Origin: Gonapodya sp. JEL0774
Taxonomy: Eukaryota; Monoblepharomycota; Monoblepharidomycetes; Monoblepharidales; Gonapodyaceae
NCBI GenBank assembly: GCA_027604505.1
Contig: JADIIX010000123.1
Coordinates: 1-64,000 of the forward strand
Length of the DNA: 64,000 bases
Direction: 5' to 3'
A program made the position numbers and the translations under genes. A model generated the notes under the pieces. The model saw only the letters and a program-made list of their open reading frames with translations. It ran no database searches and was not told where the DNA came from. Each line of letters begins with the position of its first letter. Position 1 is the first letter of the stretch. Shown here in pieces: positions 32,561-43,493 of the stretch.

Positions 32561-33680
32561 ATGGTACCTTGGTTCCATCTCAACCACGTTCCCAGTGGCA
32601 ACATCTCAATGGCGAGCGGTGTTTCTCCACTAAATGCGTCTCCGGCAACGGTTGCGATGCGTTTGAATGCAGATGCTCTCCTTAACTTCCGGCTGTCGTC
32701 TCCCTCGATCGACTTTCCTCCTGAAATCTTTCTCATCAAAAACTTCATTTCGCGCGACCGTTCGGAGTCCCTCACCGCCAAAATCAATTCGGTACCCAAA
32801 CCAAAATGGAAATCGCTTTCCAATCGGCGGTTGCAACAGTGGGGCGGGGTACCGTCTACAAAGGGAATGCTTCGAGAAGCACTACCTGGATTTATCGACC
32901 AGCTGTGCGAGGAGCTGGAACACTTGGAGATTTTCAGAGACTATGTGACCCCTACCCCGCCTTCTGCTTGTTCTCTCGAGCAAGAATCCCTTGGGGGTGG
33001 TGTGGGCAGTGTCGAGGGGACAACTCACAATCCCCAAGGTCCACCGAGGCGGCCCAATCATTGTCTGGTGAACGAATACTTGCCCGGTCAAGGTTAGCGT
33101 TATGGTTGGTCTAACCCCTGGTTCCTCCGACTCGGGCTGAATGTACTCACCTCAACCTGAACCGTCTCCACCAGGCATCCTACCCCACCTCGACGGTCCG
33201 CTCTACCTCCCGTGCGTTGCCACGGTCTCTATTGGCTCTCACTGCCTGCTCGACTTTTACCCATCTCCTTCCTCTTCCGGTGACCCGTCAACCACATCGC
33301 TCACCAAACCATCTCCCAAGTTCTCCCTCTTCGTCCCCCCGGACTCTCTTTACGTTCAAACTGGTCCCATTTATCACACCTTTATGCATGCAGTTGCAGA
33401 ACGTGTGGTGGATGTGGTGCGCGTGGGGGGGTGGGACGAACAAGGGAGTACTGTGAATGATGTCCAGGTCATGGGACCGGAAGAGGACGGACGAGGAAAT
33501 TGCGTGGTCGATGGTCGCACCGTGATAAACTTGGATGATCTCATTTCGTATGCCTCGTCGATGTCCTCTTCCTCATCATCCGCAATAGTCACGCCGAACT
33601 TTATCCATCTCCCTCGAACCACCCGTCTCTCGCTCACATTCCGTGTGGTCCGCAAGGCTTCCAAATGGGTCATAGGATAA
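32561..33680 (+). CDS. ALKBH6-like 2-oxoglutarate/Fe(II) dioxygenase
   Basis: Two exons (32561-33092 and 33175-33680) join at GQ|G across an 82-base intron. The protein begins MVPWFHLNHVPSG; the in-frame ATG at 32609 (MASGVSPLN) may be the true start. Domain hallmarks: FPPEIFLIKNFISRD at the start of the AlkB fold; RRLQQWGGVPSTKGM; the family signature RPNHCLVNEYLPGQG; the iron-binding HxD in PHLDGPLYLPCVATVSIGSH; the distal His in YHTFMHAVAERV; and the C-terminal Arg in TRLSLTFRVVRKASKW, which holds 2-oxoglutarate. All key residues are present, so it should be active. ALKBH6-type proteins are AlkB homologues of unsettled substrate in nucleus and cytoplasm. It carries an acidic/Ser-rich insert between the second His and Arg (MSSSSSSAIVTP), longer than in the human protein. 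Confidence 0.88.
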
Positions 33681-33959
33681 CGATATGCTGTTTCACGTGT
33701 TCTCGAGGTGAGGATCAAGTGAGTGGATGGAGAGAGTAACAGGCGAACACGTCCGCAGTGGTTTGTCACAAACGATCACCGCCGCTGGACTGGCGTGATG
33801 CGTTCTCTGAAGTCTGTCAACCAGTAGACAAAGATTTGGGCGCGTGAACTGGAAGTTGTGCATAGTAGATCAGATACATTCCTTGGTAACAATTGCAAAT
33901 ACTCCTGTTGTAGAATCTGTTGTAGAATATGTAGCGCCCAGTAGCTCCTCCCAAATACA

Positions 33960-35002
33960 CTACCCTGTGACATATAGCTCTGTCCTAATATCTTGCTCAT
34001 CATACTCCGTACCGCACTTCAACTGGGCCTCACACCTCACAGCTCCCAGACACTGCGCTGGCTCACACCTGGTTTCTAAGGATTCGGGTTTGGGCGTCCT
34101 TTCCAACTCGCATAGGGCATTATCAACCAGCGTTTTCCCCGATGACTCTTGTGCGTGGCCTTCCAGGGCAGCGACCTGGAAGGAAGACCGGCGGGAGATG
34201 GGAAGAGAGGCCGTGGAAGAAGGAACATCGGCATGCGCTGCGAATTTGCTGGTGCGGTGGAAGCGTGTGGAGGCAGTTTCGAAAGCCGCCTTAAAGTCTG
34301 TTGCAGCGATAAGGCCTCCCAAGATACAAGACGTATCCGGAAATGGTGAGTGACTTGACGCTTGATGATCCTGATCCGACCACGAGAACCTTTACAAGCA
34401 CACCAACGCGTCATGTTATCAGAAGTTGATGTAGTAGCAGAGCGTCCAGGTCTCATACAACTCACGAGCCACTCGCCTCCACTCTGGATTCTCTCCCAGA
34501 TTCCACGTCCGCCGGAACCCCGTCTGTTGATCTGCCACGACACATGTAAATGCTTTTGCGATTTGACTGAGGTTCAATGGGTTCAGTGTCGGGGAGGATA
34601 GGGCCGGCGGTGGTGAGATTGTTCTCATCACGAGAAGTAGTGTCTCCTGTGCAGTGATGCAAGCCAAGGAAGCGGAGAAGAGCCGAGCAAACCTTTCTTG
34701 GTCCCTTTTGAATACAGTGCAGAATGCGGCGTAACGTAGTTCTATTCTATTCAAGGAAGAGAGAGATTTGTGAGGGTGAGTGCACTGCCGTTCGCCAGTA
34801 CCGCGATACGGCCTTGCAACAGTACCTTTTGTCCCATCATCCCCACCACTCTCCCAGCCTCATCGTAGACAAGCGTCTTTTGGAGTGTAGGGTGGGTTAT
34901 TTTGTAGAATCCGTCGGATATCGATTGAAAGAATCGGTCCATTGGCGTCATCGGGTATCCATGAACAGCGAAGCTGTGGGCTCCCATGCTTCCAGCGGAC
35001 AT
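33960..35002 (-). CDS. uncharacterised multi-exon protein
   Basis: A first exon from ATG 35002 reads MSAGSMGAHSFAVHGYPMTP, then DRFFQSISDGFYKITHPTLQ and KTLVYDEAGRVVGMMGQK before a GTACTG donor. An exon near 34735-34440 reads LRYAAFCTVFKRDQERFARL, then FSASLACITAQETLLLVMRT, and LSQIAKAFTCVVADQQTGF. A final exon near 34330 reads GGLIAATDFKAAFETASTRF and ends at TAG 33962-33960. Splice joins are only partly convincing, and a second frame of the first exon is also open (reading CSWIPDDANGPILSIDIRR). No family recognised. The helical, charged composition suggests a soluble protein. The gene is convergent with the ALKBH6-like gene, with only about 280 bases between their ends. Confidence 0.42.
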
Positions 35003-35436
35003 TGAATTCGAGGAATAATATGAGTAAGAGGAAAGAGTGAAAGTCTATATAATTTACCTTTTGCAAACGGATCGCAGGTGAAGAAGTGATCAGATCTGCC
35101 ATGTCTTCGCAGCTGCAGCGAAGGGAGTGTTCGCACACTCTGCGCCTTTCCCACACAACCAACCGTCTTCCTTGCAATCGGTATCACAGTTTATGACCTT
35201 AGCGCATCCATTGAATTATACCATATTCCCAAGGTTGCGGACAAGGACCAAGTATTAGAATTCGTGCTTGAACATGGTGAAACCGACTCTGAAGTCAGGC
35301 ACGCAAAATCTAGTAGCTTGTTCATATTTTCTACTGTGAAAATAAATTGGATTTCGGTGGTCCAAGTTGGAAATTTCTCTTCTGTGAAAGCTGAAAAGTG
35401 AGGATTCTCGTTGATCACTTCACTGCACCAACAGGG
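35003..35436. other. divergent promoter region
   Basis: This lies between the uncharacterised gene (-) and the methionine aminopeptidase (+). No coding signal of its own is supported. Confidence 0.45.
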
Positions 35437-37294
35437 ATGCGCGTTATTGCGCAAGCGTCTCGAAAACTTGGACACGAACTTTTGTTTTCGACATCGGGAT
35501 CTCCCGACCTCCGATTGTTCTCCACTGCCGGTGGATTGAAACAGGCAGACCATCGTCAAACAAAAGGAACACGCCCAAACCCTCGATTCGGTGCTTACTC
35601 GCTCGTACTTCCACCTACTTCCCCCGTCAAGCATGCTCCGGCTTTGGACATTCCCATCCATGTTCCCAGACCAGAGTACGCATACCATCCAAAAGGAATC
35701 GCGAAACTTCCAGACGGCGTCCAAATAAAGACGTCAAGAGAAATCGAGGCAATGCGCAGAGCAGCAAAGATCGCAGCAGAGGCACTCCGAATCGCGGGAC
35801 GGGCTTGTGTGGTGAGTGATGGCAATGCGAGTTGAGGTGAAGATGACTTGAACCCTCGACACACATGTTAGCCCGGTGCAACCACTGCCTCCATCGACGC
35901 CGCTGCGCACGATTTTATCATTTCTCAAAATGCCTATCCATCTCCCCTCCGCTACTACGGATTCCCGCGGTCCGTTTGCACATCCGTTAACAACATCATG
36001 GTCCACGGAATACCCGATGACACTCGTCCCTTGGAAAACGGGGATATAGTAACTGTGGACGTAACCGTCTTTGTGGACGGATTTCACGGAGACACTGCGG
36101 AGACATTTTTGGTCGGGGATGGTGTGGACGAACCTGGGAAGAAACTGGTCGACGTTGCACGACTGTGCAGAGATGCCGGTATAGGAGTGTGCGCACCTGG
36201 TGTCTCGTTGGGGGAGATTCGGCGGGCAGTAAGGTCAGTTTTTACATTTGTTGAGTTGCTTTGTATGCCCTCCCCACTGTCTGGGTTGGCCCGGAGTGGC
36301 TCCGACGGTTACCCACCGTCTGGGGTGGAAAGATTCCGACATCTCGATAGAGAGGGACAATCTTGGGCAGGAGATGGAAAATTTTATTTGGGTGGAAGAA
36401 GGTGCAGGCAAGGGAGGGGCATGTGATGCATTGTCTGACCGATTCACCAATTTAATGAGTGCGCGAGGAACAGTTGTTGCGTGTTCATTTTGCCTTAAGA
36501 ATGTGTTTTGTTTCCCTCAAGACTCTTGGAATGATGTACTTTCCCTCCATCCCAACACAAGCACCACAGCCAGTCACCACACCTTTACAATTTCATCGTC
36601 TTTTTGTGGCCACGGAATTGGACGGGCTTTTCATGAAGCTCCGTTGGTCTACTTTCACATTCCCAACTCCATCTCGTACCCGTACTCGAGAAGGTCCAGG
36701 TACACCGCAGACGCAGGGGATGAGGATCAAGATGCTGACTATGACGATGATGAAACTACGTTTGAGGATGATTTAGTAATGGAGCCTGGGATGGTGTTTA
36801 CGGTGGAGCCTGTGGTATGTCAGGGGGAATCGGCAGAGGTGAGTTTACTCCTTGCATCAATTTGTCTGGTTAGAGAGGGCGGTGGGTGGCTCAAGCCCTT
36901 ACACAAAACCTATTGGCGAGCTGTTGGCAACCGGTCTCAGCATGCAAGTCGATGGACGTACCGGGCTCACCTCACAGTTTTCTTCGCGACCCTTTCTTAC
37001 CGGCCAATATTCAACCCTCCCTGTTACCTTGTCTACTCGTCCTATTTCCGTCAGTACAAGTGGCCCGATGGATGGACAACGGCTACTATCGATGGTGGTC
37101 GGTCCGCGCAGTTTGGTTAGTACTGGGATTGATGTCTTCTAATCAGTTTTGCCCGGCCCTCCTACACTTCTAACGTTGTTGCCTTCTCTGTCACTTTTGC
37201 AACCGAAACTCACTTATACCTGTCGGCTCGCGTACCAGAGCATACGATTCTTATTACAGAGACAGGACACGAAGTTCTCACTCAGCTCAGTTAA
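35437..37294 (+). CDS. type I methionine aminopeptidase, mitochondrial-type
   Basis: Removes initiator Met from new proteins. The first in-frame ATG is 35437; the open frame before it begins with GTG. The N-terminus (MRVIAQASRKLGHELLFSTS, LRLFSTAGG) looks like a mitochondrial presequence, and the zinc-finger region of cytosolic Map1 is absent. Catalytic parts follow: IKTSREIEAMRRAAKIAAEA; SVCTSVNNIMVHGIPDD with the substrate His; GDIVTVDVTVFVDGFHGDTA with both metal Asp residues; FCGHGIGRAFHEAP with metal and catalytic His; MEPGMVFTVEPV with metal Glu; and FEHTILITETGHEVLTQLS with the last Glu. All five metal ligands are present. An acidic insertion (YTADAGDEDQDADYDDDETT) sits between FHEAP and MEPGM, where family members normally have only a few residues. 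The exon structure between 36235 and 36570 is uncertain. Confidence 0.87.
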
Positions 37295-37542
37295 TGTATT
37301 CCACACACTCGATTAAGGCAAGTGCTCGCGTGGAGCTACCTTCATTTCCACTTTACAGAAATAATACCAATTGAATAATTGAATAACACAGAATCCAGAA
37401 AATACATAGAAGCGATTTCTCTAACCAAGTACCAACATGCTCCCAATATGATACGAAAGGATGCCATCAAAGTCATTCGTTGTTGTTACCTCGTGCTTGA
37501 ATGCGTGGTTCAGAAGTGTCGAAATCCTGCCCCACCGGCGTG

Positions 37543-39891
37543 CTAATGCCCACCGGAACAAACTCGGTCCAAATCGAAGTCAAAAGCATCTCCAGGGGTG
37601 AGTGTGAAAACTTCGTAGGTTTCTATAGCAGCTTGGTACGTTGTGATGATCGCGGAGAGGCCCTGAAGTGAAATCGAAAATGTGAGGCTTGCGCAAATCC
37701 ACAGGAATATGCGAATACTACTTACAATGCCCATACTCAGAGCAAATACTATGATGCTTCTGCGGCCAGTCCGGGACACAATATAATGAGTTAACCAATG
37801 TGCTAGCACGCCGCTCACCACTGTCACACCTCCAAACAACAGACAGTAGCTGTAGTTCAAACGTCCAAGGAACGCAAATTGAGCTGTGAGGGGCATTCGT
37901 GTGGTAAGTCAGTGTATCCGCCCAGAATATGAAGATGCAACCAGACATACATGATGTTGAGGACGCAGTGAAAACAATCATCAAATTTGAAACGGCAGAA
38001 ATCTTCACAGGATCAGGCCTCTTGCACATCTCCAAGAGCAATGGTCCAATCACCAGCGCTCCACCTACGCCAAACGCTCCAGCCATGACTCCCGACACAA
38101 ACGCCAGGAATGGAAAGAGCACAGTCGTCTTTCCGTTCCATTGAAATGCGGTCGGATCCGCTTCAAGTATCTCTCGCTCCTCAGCCGTCATGCGCGCATT
38201 GCGGGCAAGTAACCATCCCGCTACGACTGACCATGCGACGATGCAAACAATGATTTCGAAGAGGGTCAGGCCCCAATAGGTGCCTGAGCAGGTGGTGACA
38301 AAGACGCGGCCAAGAGAGCACACGATAATAGTGAGCCATGAGACGAAGAGCGGCCCAAGGTAGGATATATTGGAGAGGGATAGGCATGCGGCAAGAGACT
38401 CAAAGTATGTTGGTTCGGACCTTGCGTCCGGCATCTCGGGAAAGGACTCGAAGCTATCTCTGCGGGAGAGATGAGGAAACTCAGTGTAAGAGGAAGACGG
38501 AGTGGATGACATGGGCTCAGGATATGCAGGAGGGGGATCTGTAACGGCAATGTGCTCGACATCTTCTGTGGCGCCGTTGGGAGGCCTGTACTCGTCATTC
38601 TCGTCGTCTGAATGATCTTCCGGATGCGCCCACCTGCATTCAACAGTGTGAAACCAGTCAAGAAAGTGAACGAACCAATATCTGGCAACACCTCTCACCA
38701 AAAGACCCTGGGTGTGGTGAAACTCCTCGCGAGGCTCACGGGTGCATTTGGCCGCGCCAACACACCCGCACTCTTGGACCTCGGCATAGTTTCTGTTTCA
38801 CGCCTCCACAACGCGGATGGAGATCGAGCCATGTCAACCTTGCCAGCAAGTGCTCCGAAAGTTGCCGAGCGCCCGATGTTGGACGTCAACGCATTGATGA
38901 CGAGGGGCGTCCTCTCGTCTGCAATCTCCTGAGGATTTGCCACAGCATTGTCAATCTTGACGGGCATGACGGTGGGGCTTGGTGGCGATTCCTGGTGAGT
39001 CGTGGACGGATTGTGATGGTCCGCACCACTGGCCGTAAGAAGTTTGCTCTCGAAACGGGCGAGGGAGAGAGCTTTGAAAAACGTTTTGTACGCTGTGTAG
39101 GAGAGAATAAGAACAAGGCAAACCAGGAGAATCCACGAAGGTGACAGAAGGTTAAAGTAACTTGAACGTGTTGTTCAGGTCCAAAACAAAGGTGAGATAC
39201 ACCACCGACAGTTGATCTCGGCCAAAAGGAGGTAACTCACATCCCAAGCACGGTTCCTGCAAGGGTGGGCGGTTCTAAGAGTGCAACCGCCTGCACATCG
39301 ACATGGGGGATGTTGCCGACCACCACCAAAAAGTTGGCGGCCAGCACCAAAACCTTGGAGAGCGGTATAGTAGCATAAGGGGACAGATGCTGTACCATGA
39401 GCAATACGGGCACTATGAGAGCACCCCCGCCCACACCTCCCACTGTAATTGGGGGTTCATGTTCGTCAGAACTCTCGCTTTCGATAAAACAAGTATGCCT
39501 AAAACGTTCGCGCACTAACTTGTTGCAATCACATTCGAAAGTGTTAAAAGGAGTAGTGAGACCCATGTTCGTGTGGACAGAGGGTACAGAGGGGGCCACC
39601 TGTCGTTTGTCGTTTCAGAAACAGTGTAATGGAAGTGGGTTGGACACCCCACGACGAAAGATATGACAAGCACACTCACGTTTCAGCGGAGCTCATCGAG
39701 CTTTCCACCTTCTCCGCCGATTTCTGTCGCAGCTCCAAGGACAAATCGCGCCCAGCGACACGGATATTCAAGTCCGAATGGGCATTTCCCAAACGCTGAG
39801 CCGCCAGGGGCATCAAAATTGCCGCGATCAGGAGCGCTGCAACGATGGCATTGAGTCGATTGCGGTCCACCGTCAGGAAACGGGATGGCAT
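37543..39891 (-). CDS. TauE/SafE-family membrane protein (sulfite-exporter-like)
   Basis: It starts MPSRFLTVDRNRLNAIVAAL (ATG 39891), then LIAAILMPLAAQ, a signal or first helix. Then comes the first TauE-type block, ITVGGVGGGALIVPVLLMVQ with TIPLSKVLVLAANFLVVV. A further helix reads PSWILLVCLVLILSYTAYKT, followed by a very long central hydrophilic loop (about 200 residues, PSPTVMPVKIDNAVANPQEI through SSSYTEFPHLSRRDSF). The second block has SWLTIIVCSLGRVFVTTCSG, GLTLFEIIVCIVAWSVVAGW, and the repeat signature FVSGVMAGAFGVGGALVIGP followed by PVKISAVSNLMIVFTASSTS. Last helices include FGGVTVVSGVLAHWL and IIVFALSMGIVSSIRIFLWI, ending DLDRVCSGGH at TAG 37545-37543. The two GxGGG blocks mark the inverted-repeat TauE fold. 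Members export sulfonates or sulfite in bacteria; the eukaryotic substrate is unknown. Confidence 0.82.
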
Positions 39892-40123
39892 TTTGTAAGT
39901 GGGGGGCTGCTGCCACATGTGCCGACTGTCACAGGGAGTTCCGCCAGAGCAGCACGAAGTAAATGCGCTGTTATGTTTAACACATTTGCTTATGGACCAA
40001 TGCTCGAGTAAAACCAAAGTGCGAAGTGCAATTACTATTGAGCTACACAATTGAGTGGTTAATACCATTCCAACGAGGGGGCTCAGTTGTTACGTTCAAA
40101 GAGTTCGTGAGTCCTTCCAACCA

Positions 40124-40792
40124 TCACACAACAAGCTTCGACATAGCTGCCTCCAAGTCATTGAGCTCCTTCTGCATTTCCGGTATCTTTCTCACTTTCT
40201 CCTTCTGCTCTGTCGCCAAATCAGAACCCGCGCTCTTCTCCTGGAGCTCTTGCGCCTGACGCAGCTTCTTTTTTAGAGCCCGGACCTTCTTTTCTAGTTC
40301 AGCATGGGATGAAGAAGAGGTTGTTTGACTGTCGGGCGTGGTCGATGAGGAAGGTTGGGACGTGGAGGCAATTACAGAGGGAGGAGCAGGAGACAAAACC
40401 GCCTTTCCCGGTGTGTTCGTCGGCGCTGATGATTGTCCAACATTCCCATCATTCGGCATCGGCTCTACTTCGTCATCCTCCTTTCCATCCGCATCGTCTT
40501 CATTGCCATCCTTCCGTCTCGCCTTTCGCCTTTCGTTTTTCTTAGCAGCCTTAGTCTTTGGTCCTTCCTTTTCCTTAGATACCACCCCCAGTCCCACCAC
40601 ATATCCAGCAGGTAGTCGCGCACTTTCCGCGCGAGCGTTCTTGTAACGCGTTACGTCCTCTGGTGGGGTGTAGCCGTCCCGAACCCGTCGTTCCGGGCGG
40701 ACAGTACCGTCTGGTCGCCGAGACTGGGGAATAACTCGCTCGCCATCGGTTCTAGTTGCGATTCCCGATACAGGGCGTGTACTTTGGGACAT
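40124..40792 (-). CDS. PYM (WIBG), exon junction complex recycling factor
   Basis: An uninterrupted 222-residue frame, ATG 40792 to TGA 40126-40124. The N-terminal Mago-binding segment is clear: GERVIPQSRRPDGTVRPERR, then VRDGYTPPEDVTRYKNA, matching the conserved PYM motif that contacts Mago-Y14. The middle is basic then acidic (AAKKNERRKARRKDGNEDDA) and Ser/Pro-rich. The C-terminus is a coiled coil (ELEKKVRALKKKLRQAQELQ and PEMQKELNDLEAAMSKLVV), as in animal PYM, where it contributes to ribosome binding. In animals PYM strips exon junction complexes from spliced cytoplasmic mRNA. Its presence fits a genome with abundant introns. Length and layout match the family; no defect seen. Confidence 0.9.
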   Translation of the reverse strand: MSQSTRPVSGIATRTDGERVIPQSRRPDGTVRPERRVRDGYTPPEDVTRYKNARAESARLPAGYVVGLGVVSKEKEGPKTKAAKKNERRKARRKDGNEDDADGKEDDEVEPMPNDGNVGQSSAPTNTPGKAVLSPAPPSVIASTSQPSSSTTPDSQTTSSSSHAELEKKVRALKKKLRQAQELQEKSAGSDLATEQKEKVRKIPEMQKELNDLEAAMSKLVV

Positions 40793-41814
40793 AATGAATT
40801 AGTCGATGTGCCGCAGCTGTTCCTTTCTGGCAGCACCAGTCGACAACACAGAGTGCGCCCATGAACAAAGCAAGAGCAAACCACAGAGGCGAACAATAGA
40901 GACACGAGACTATTCACCCTGAACAACGAAGGAACGCTATGTGAAATTTTCTCAAGGACGGATTTGTGAGGCATGTGGGAATGTCCATGAACTTCGAAAA
41001 TTGGCAAAATTTCGAGAAATTACCAATATAAACTGCGATATCTGAAGAAATCGTAAGTTACGCGGTCGAGAATATAAAATGGCACCCACTTTTGGGGAAT
41101 ACATAAGTGCTGACTTGGGAGACACCGCCTTCAAGAGGCCGAACCGGACCGTCGGAGCCGTTTCTTTCCACCAAACCTACTTTGACACACTCCGCCAAGC
41201 GTGTACGCAATATTGTAAGTGTTCGAGAAGTCTGCAGCCCTTGCACGGGGTCATCCAGAGCTCTGGTGGTGTTTGCCAACGAAGTTCGACGTGGAGAGGA
41301 CGGTCCAGGAACTATGCGGGAGAGTTTGCAACTTGCCAGAAGAATGAATATGGAAAGAGATAGAGATAAAGGATGGGAGACAGTTTCACGACATGAGATG
41401 ACTCTCGCCGGGGTTGTAATGTGCAAATGTTTCGCCACTCTGAAGGGGAACATCACTGAAGCAATAGTCGCGGAGCAATACAGAAAGGGTATAAAGTCCG
41501 TCTACCGTTTTGCAAGCCGAACAGAGACGTCTTTCGAATCGTGTGGTTGGTCCTTCTCCGATGATCCCATTGTGTTCATCTGAAGACCGTAATACGGTCA
41601 GAAATCGGCAAGCCATCATGAATCTCTTACCATAGTGAAACTTGGACGTCCCTATCTTCAATCGGAGCTTGGGAAACCGTTGTTTCTTCTCAAGTCTCAC
41701 CTCCCCAACCGTACGCCCCTTCAAACTGTCACATCCAGACTCTCGATGTACTAGAGAAGTTATCTGGATATCCCACCCAAACGATTCTTTTATTTGAGAT
41801 TTGTGCTCGCTGTC
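40793..41814. other. region with competing small ORFs on both strands
   Basis: A plus-strand frame from ATG 41079 (MAPTFGEYISADLGD) reaches a GTAAGT donor near 41215 and could continue in NEVRRGEDGPGTMRESLQLA. On the opposite strand an exon from about 41592 (MNTMGSSEKDQPHDSKDVS) could join RVAKHLHITTPARVISCRE and LTILRTRLAECVKVGLVERN. Both readings look partly protein-like and neither matches a family I know, so I do not call a gene. Confidence 0.3.
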
Positions 41815-43309
41815 ATGGATTTGGACTGGTGCTTGGTCTGTGACAAGCGGACAGAGGTGACTAGAAGTGCAGAAGGGTGTCTTTATCCCACCTTATTCTT
41901 TTCAACTGTTCCCTCGATAGGACGATGTATATTGCTCAGAGGACTGCCGGATAGTTGACCAGCTTCGACGAGAAGCACAGTCAGCTGGAGGGCCAAAGCG
42001 TGGTGTCAACGGCAACGGGCTCATCGCAGTCGAACGACTCAAGGACGACTCGGACGTTTACTCGGGCTCACCTTCAAATGACATGGGCCGTGGTGTGAGC
42101 GCACTTACCGCCGCTGTCGCAAAAATGCACCCCGGGGACATTTCTTCAACCTCCCCTGGATTGTCTGGTTCGGTGGCTCACCGGCAGATTATGGGGATCC
42201 GACCACGCTCTCAATCTCATTCGCATCACGGCACTCAACATCGACCGCTGTTTCAAAACACTCCACTGGTACCCGTATCCACGTCACCTCGTTCCACCGC
42301 GTCGCCAGGTGGCTCGCTCAACCAAATTAACCTCACCACAGGCAAGGGTCTTCTCAGCGACCAACTTGCGCCCCACCCTGGTGATATTCACGCGTACCCT
42401 CATCAACATGAGTCACTTGCACATCGAGCGGCTGCTTCGACGATAACCCGCGCGGCGCCTTTTGAACTCCAACGGCGCCGGAGGTCGACTCCCCACGCGT
42501 TCTTGGTTCATCCGGACGCCCCACACTTGGATCAGTTCACTACACCGGAAGTTGCTGTCGCAATGGCAATGGCAGCATCAGAACAGGAACAAGATTCCGG
42601 TGTGGTGCCGTTGGTTGCAGCATTCGGGCACCATGAGACCCAGACGGATGATCCGTCACGCACCTCTTCTGCTCGCCCGAAGTACTCCAATGGATACCTT
42701 ATCCCTTCGGCCTCGGAAAATCCTCCACCCGATCCCTTCGCGTTGACTCCAAAGTCGACCGTCGATTCTACCGGTGTTCTTCCGAAGCTCCCTCCGCCAT
42801 CCGGATCGACAGGAGAAATTTTGGAGCCTCCTTTAACTTTGAACCAATCCGACCTTGAAGCGGCGTCGCTCGCACAGCCTGGTGGTCATTACAAGGTGCT
42901 CTCGGAGCCTGTTCGACCCTCCAATATCTTTGGTGCGCTCCGGCAGGGACTGGACATGACCAAAGGTGCCAATGGAAAATCACCATCTGTACAGGAAAGC
43001 AAACTCTCGGGCGGAATCGTTGCGGGCCTTTCCCCAAACGGCCGACACGGCGGCCTATACCCTCTTGCCGCAGGAAGCAACAAACGCCTAAATTCCCAAA
43101 CTACTGATGTGCAGAGTGAAGCTGCATTTGAACTCCCCAATTCTCGCCCTTCGAGCGGTGCGGGTCACGAGGAAAAGAGAGGAAGCAGGCCTGGCGAAAC
43201 GCTCGCTGCGACAGCGTTTGCAAAGAAGGGCACAGTGATACTGGCGCATGACGGAACCGTTCTGGGAAAGCGAACCAAGGACGGGTCATGGGCCGGAGTT
43301 TCGGTTTAA
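41815..43309 (+). CDS. Ecl1-family zinc-binding protein
   Basis: Exon 1 is 42 bases (41815-41856) and encodes MDLDWCLVCDKRTE. After a 64-base GT-AG intron (41857-41920), exon 2 continues DDVYCSEDCRIVDQL. The resulting CxxC...CxxxC array (WCLVC, YCSEDC) at the extreme N-terminus is the signature of fungal Ecl1/DUF1752-type proteins. In yeasts, extra Ecl1-family protein extends chronological lifespan. The remaining roughly 450 residues are low complexity: His/Ser/Pro-rich (RPRSQSHSHHGTQHRPL), a basic patch (LQRRRRSTPHAFL), and a C-terminal segment KKGTVILAHDGTVLGKRTK. Likely nuclear or cytoplasmic regulatory protein. Without exon 1 the frame would start at the internal ATG 42083 and lose the zinc motif, so the small first exon decides the identification. 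Confidence 0.8.
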
Positions 43310-43493
43310 CATTTCTTACTTGATGGATGGACGAAAAAGATGTTGTTCTTTGACGCCTTTGAGCATGCGTGGAAATACGTGTTTATGTTTTGCTGGCAGA
43401 GCCAGTTTACAAGGGACACCTGCTGTATATATTTCAATGAAAGCAAAAACTTCCGATGTATGCTGAATGAATGAACTAATGTTTGAAAATTAA

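Noticed and set aside
35002-35187. Mitochondrial-presequence-like reading VIPIARKTVGCVGKA
   Set aside because: It begins with GTG, not ATG, and no upstream ATG is in frame; the nuclear gene more likely starts at ATG 35002.
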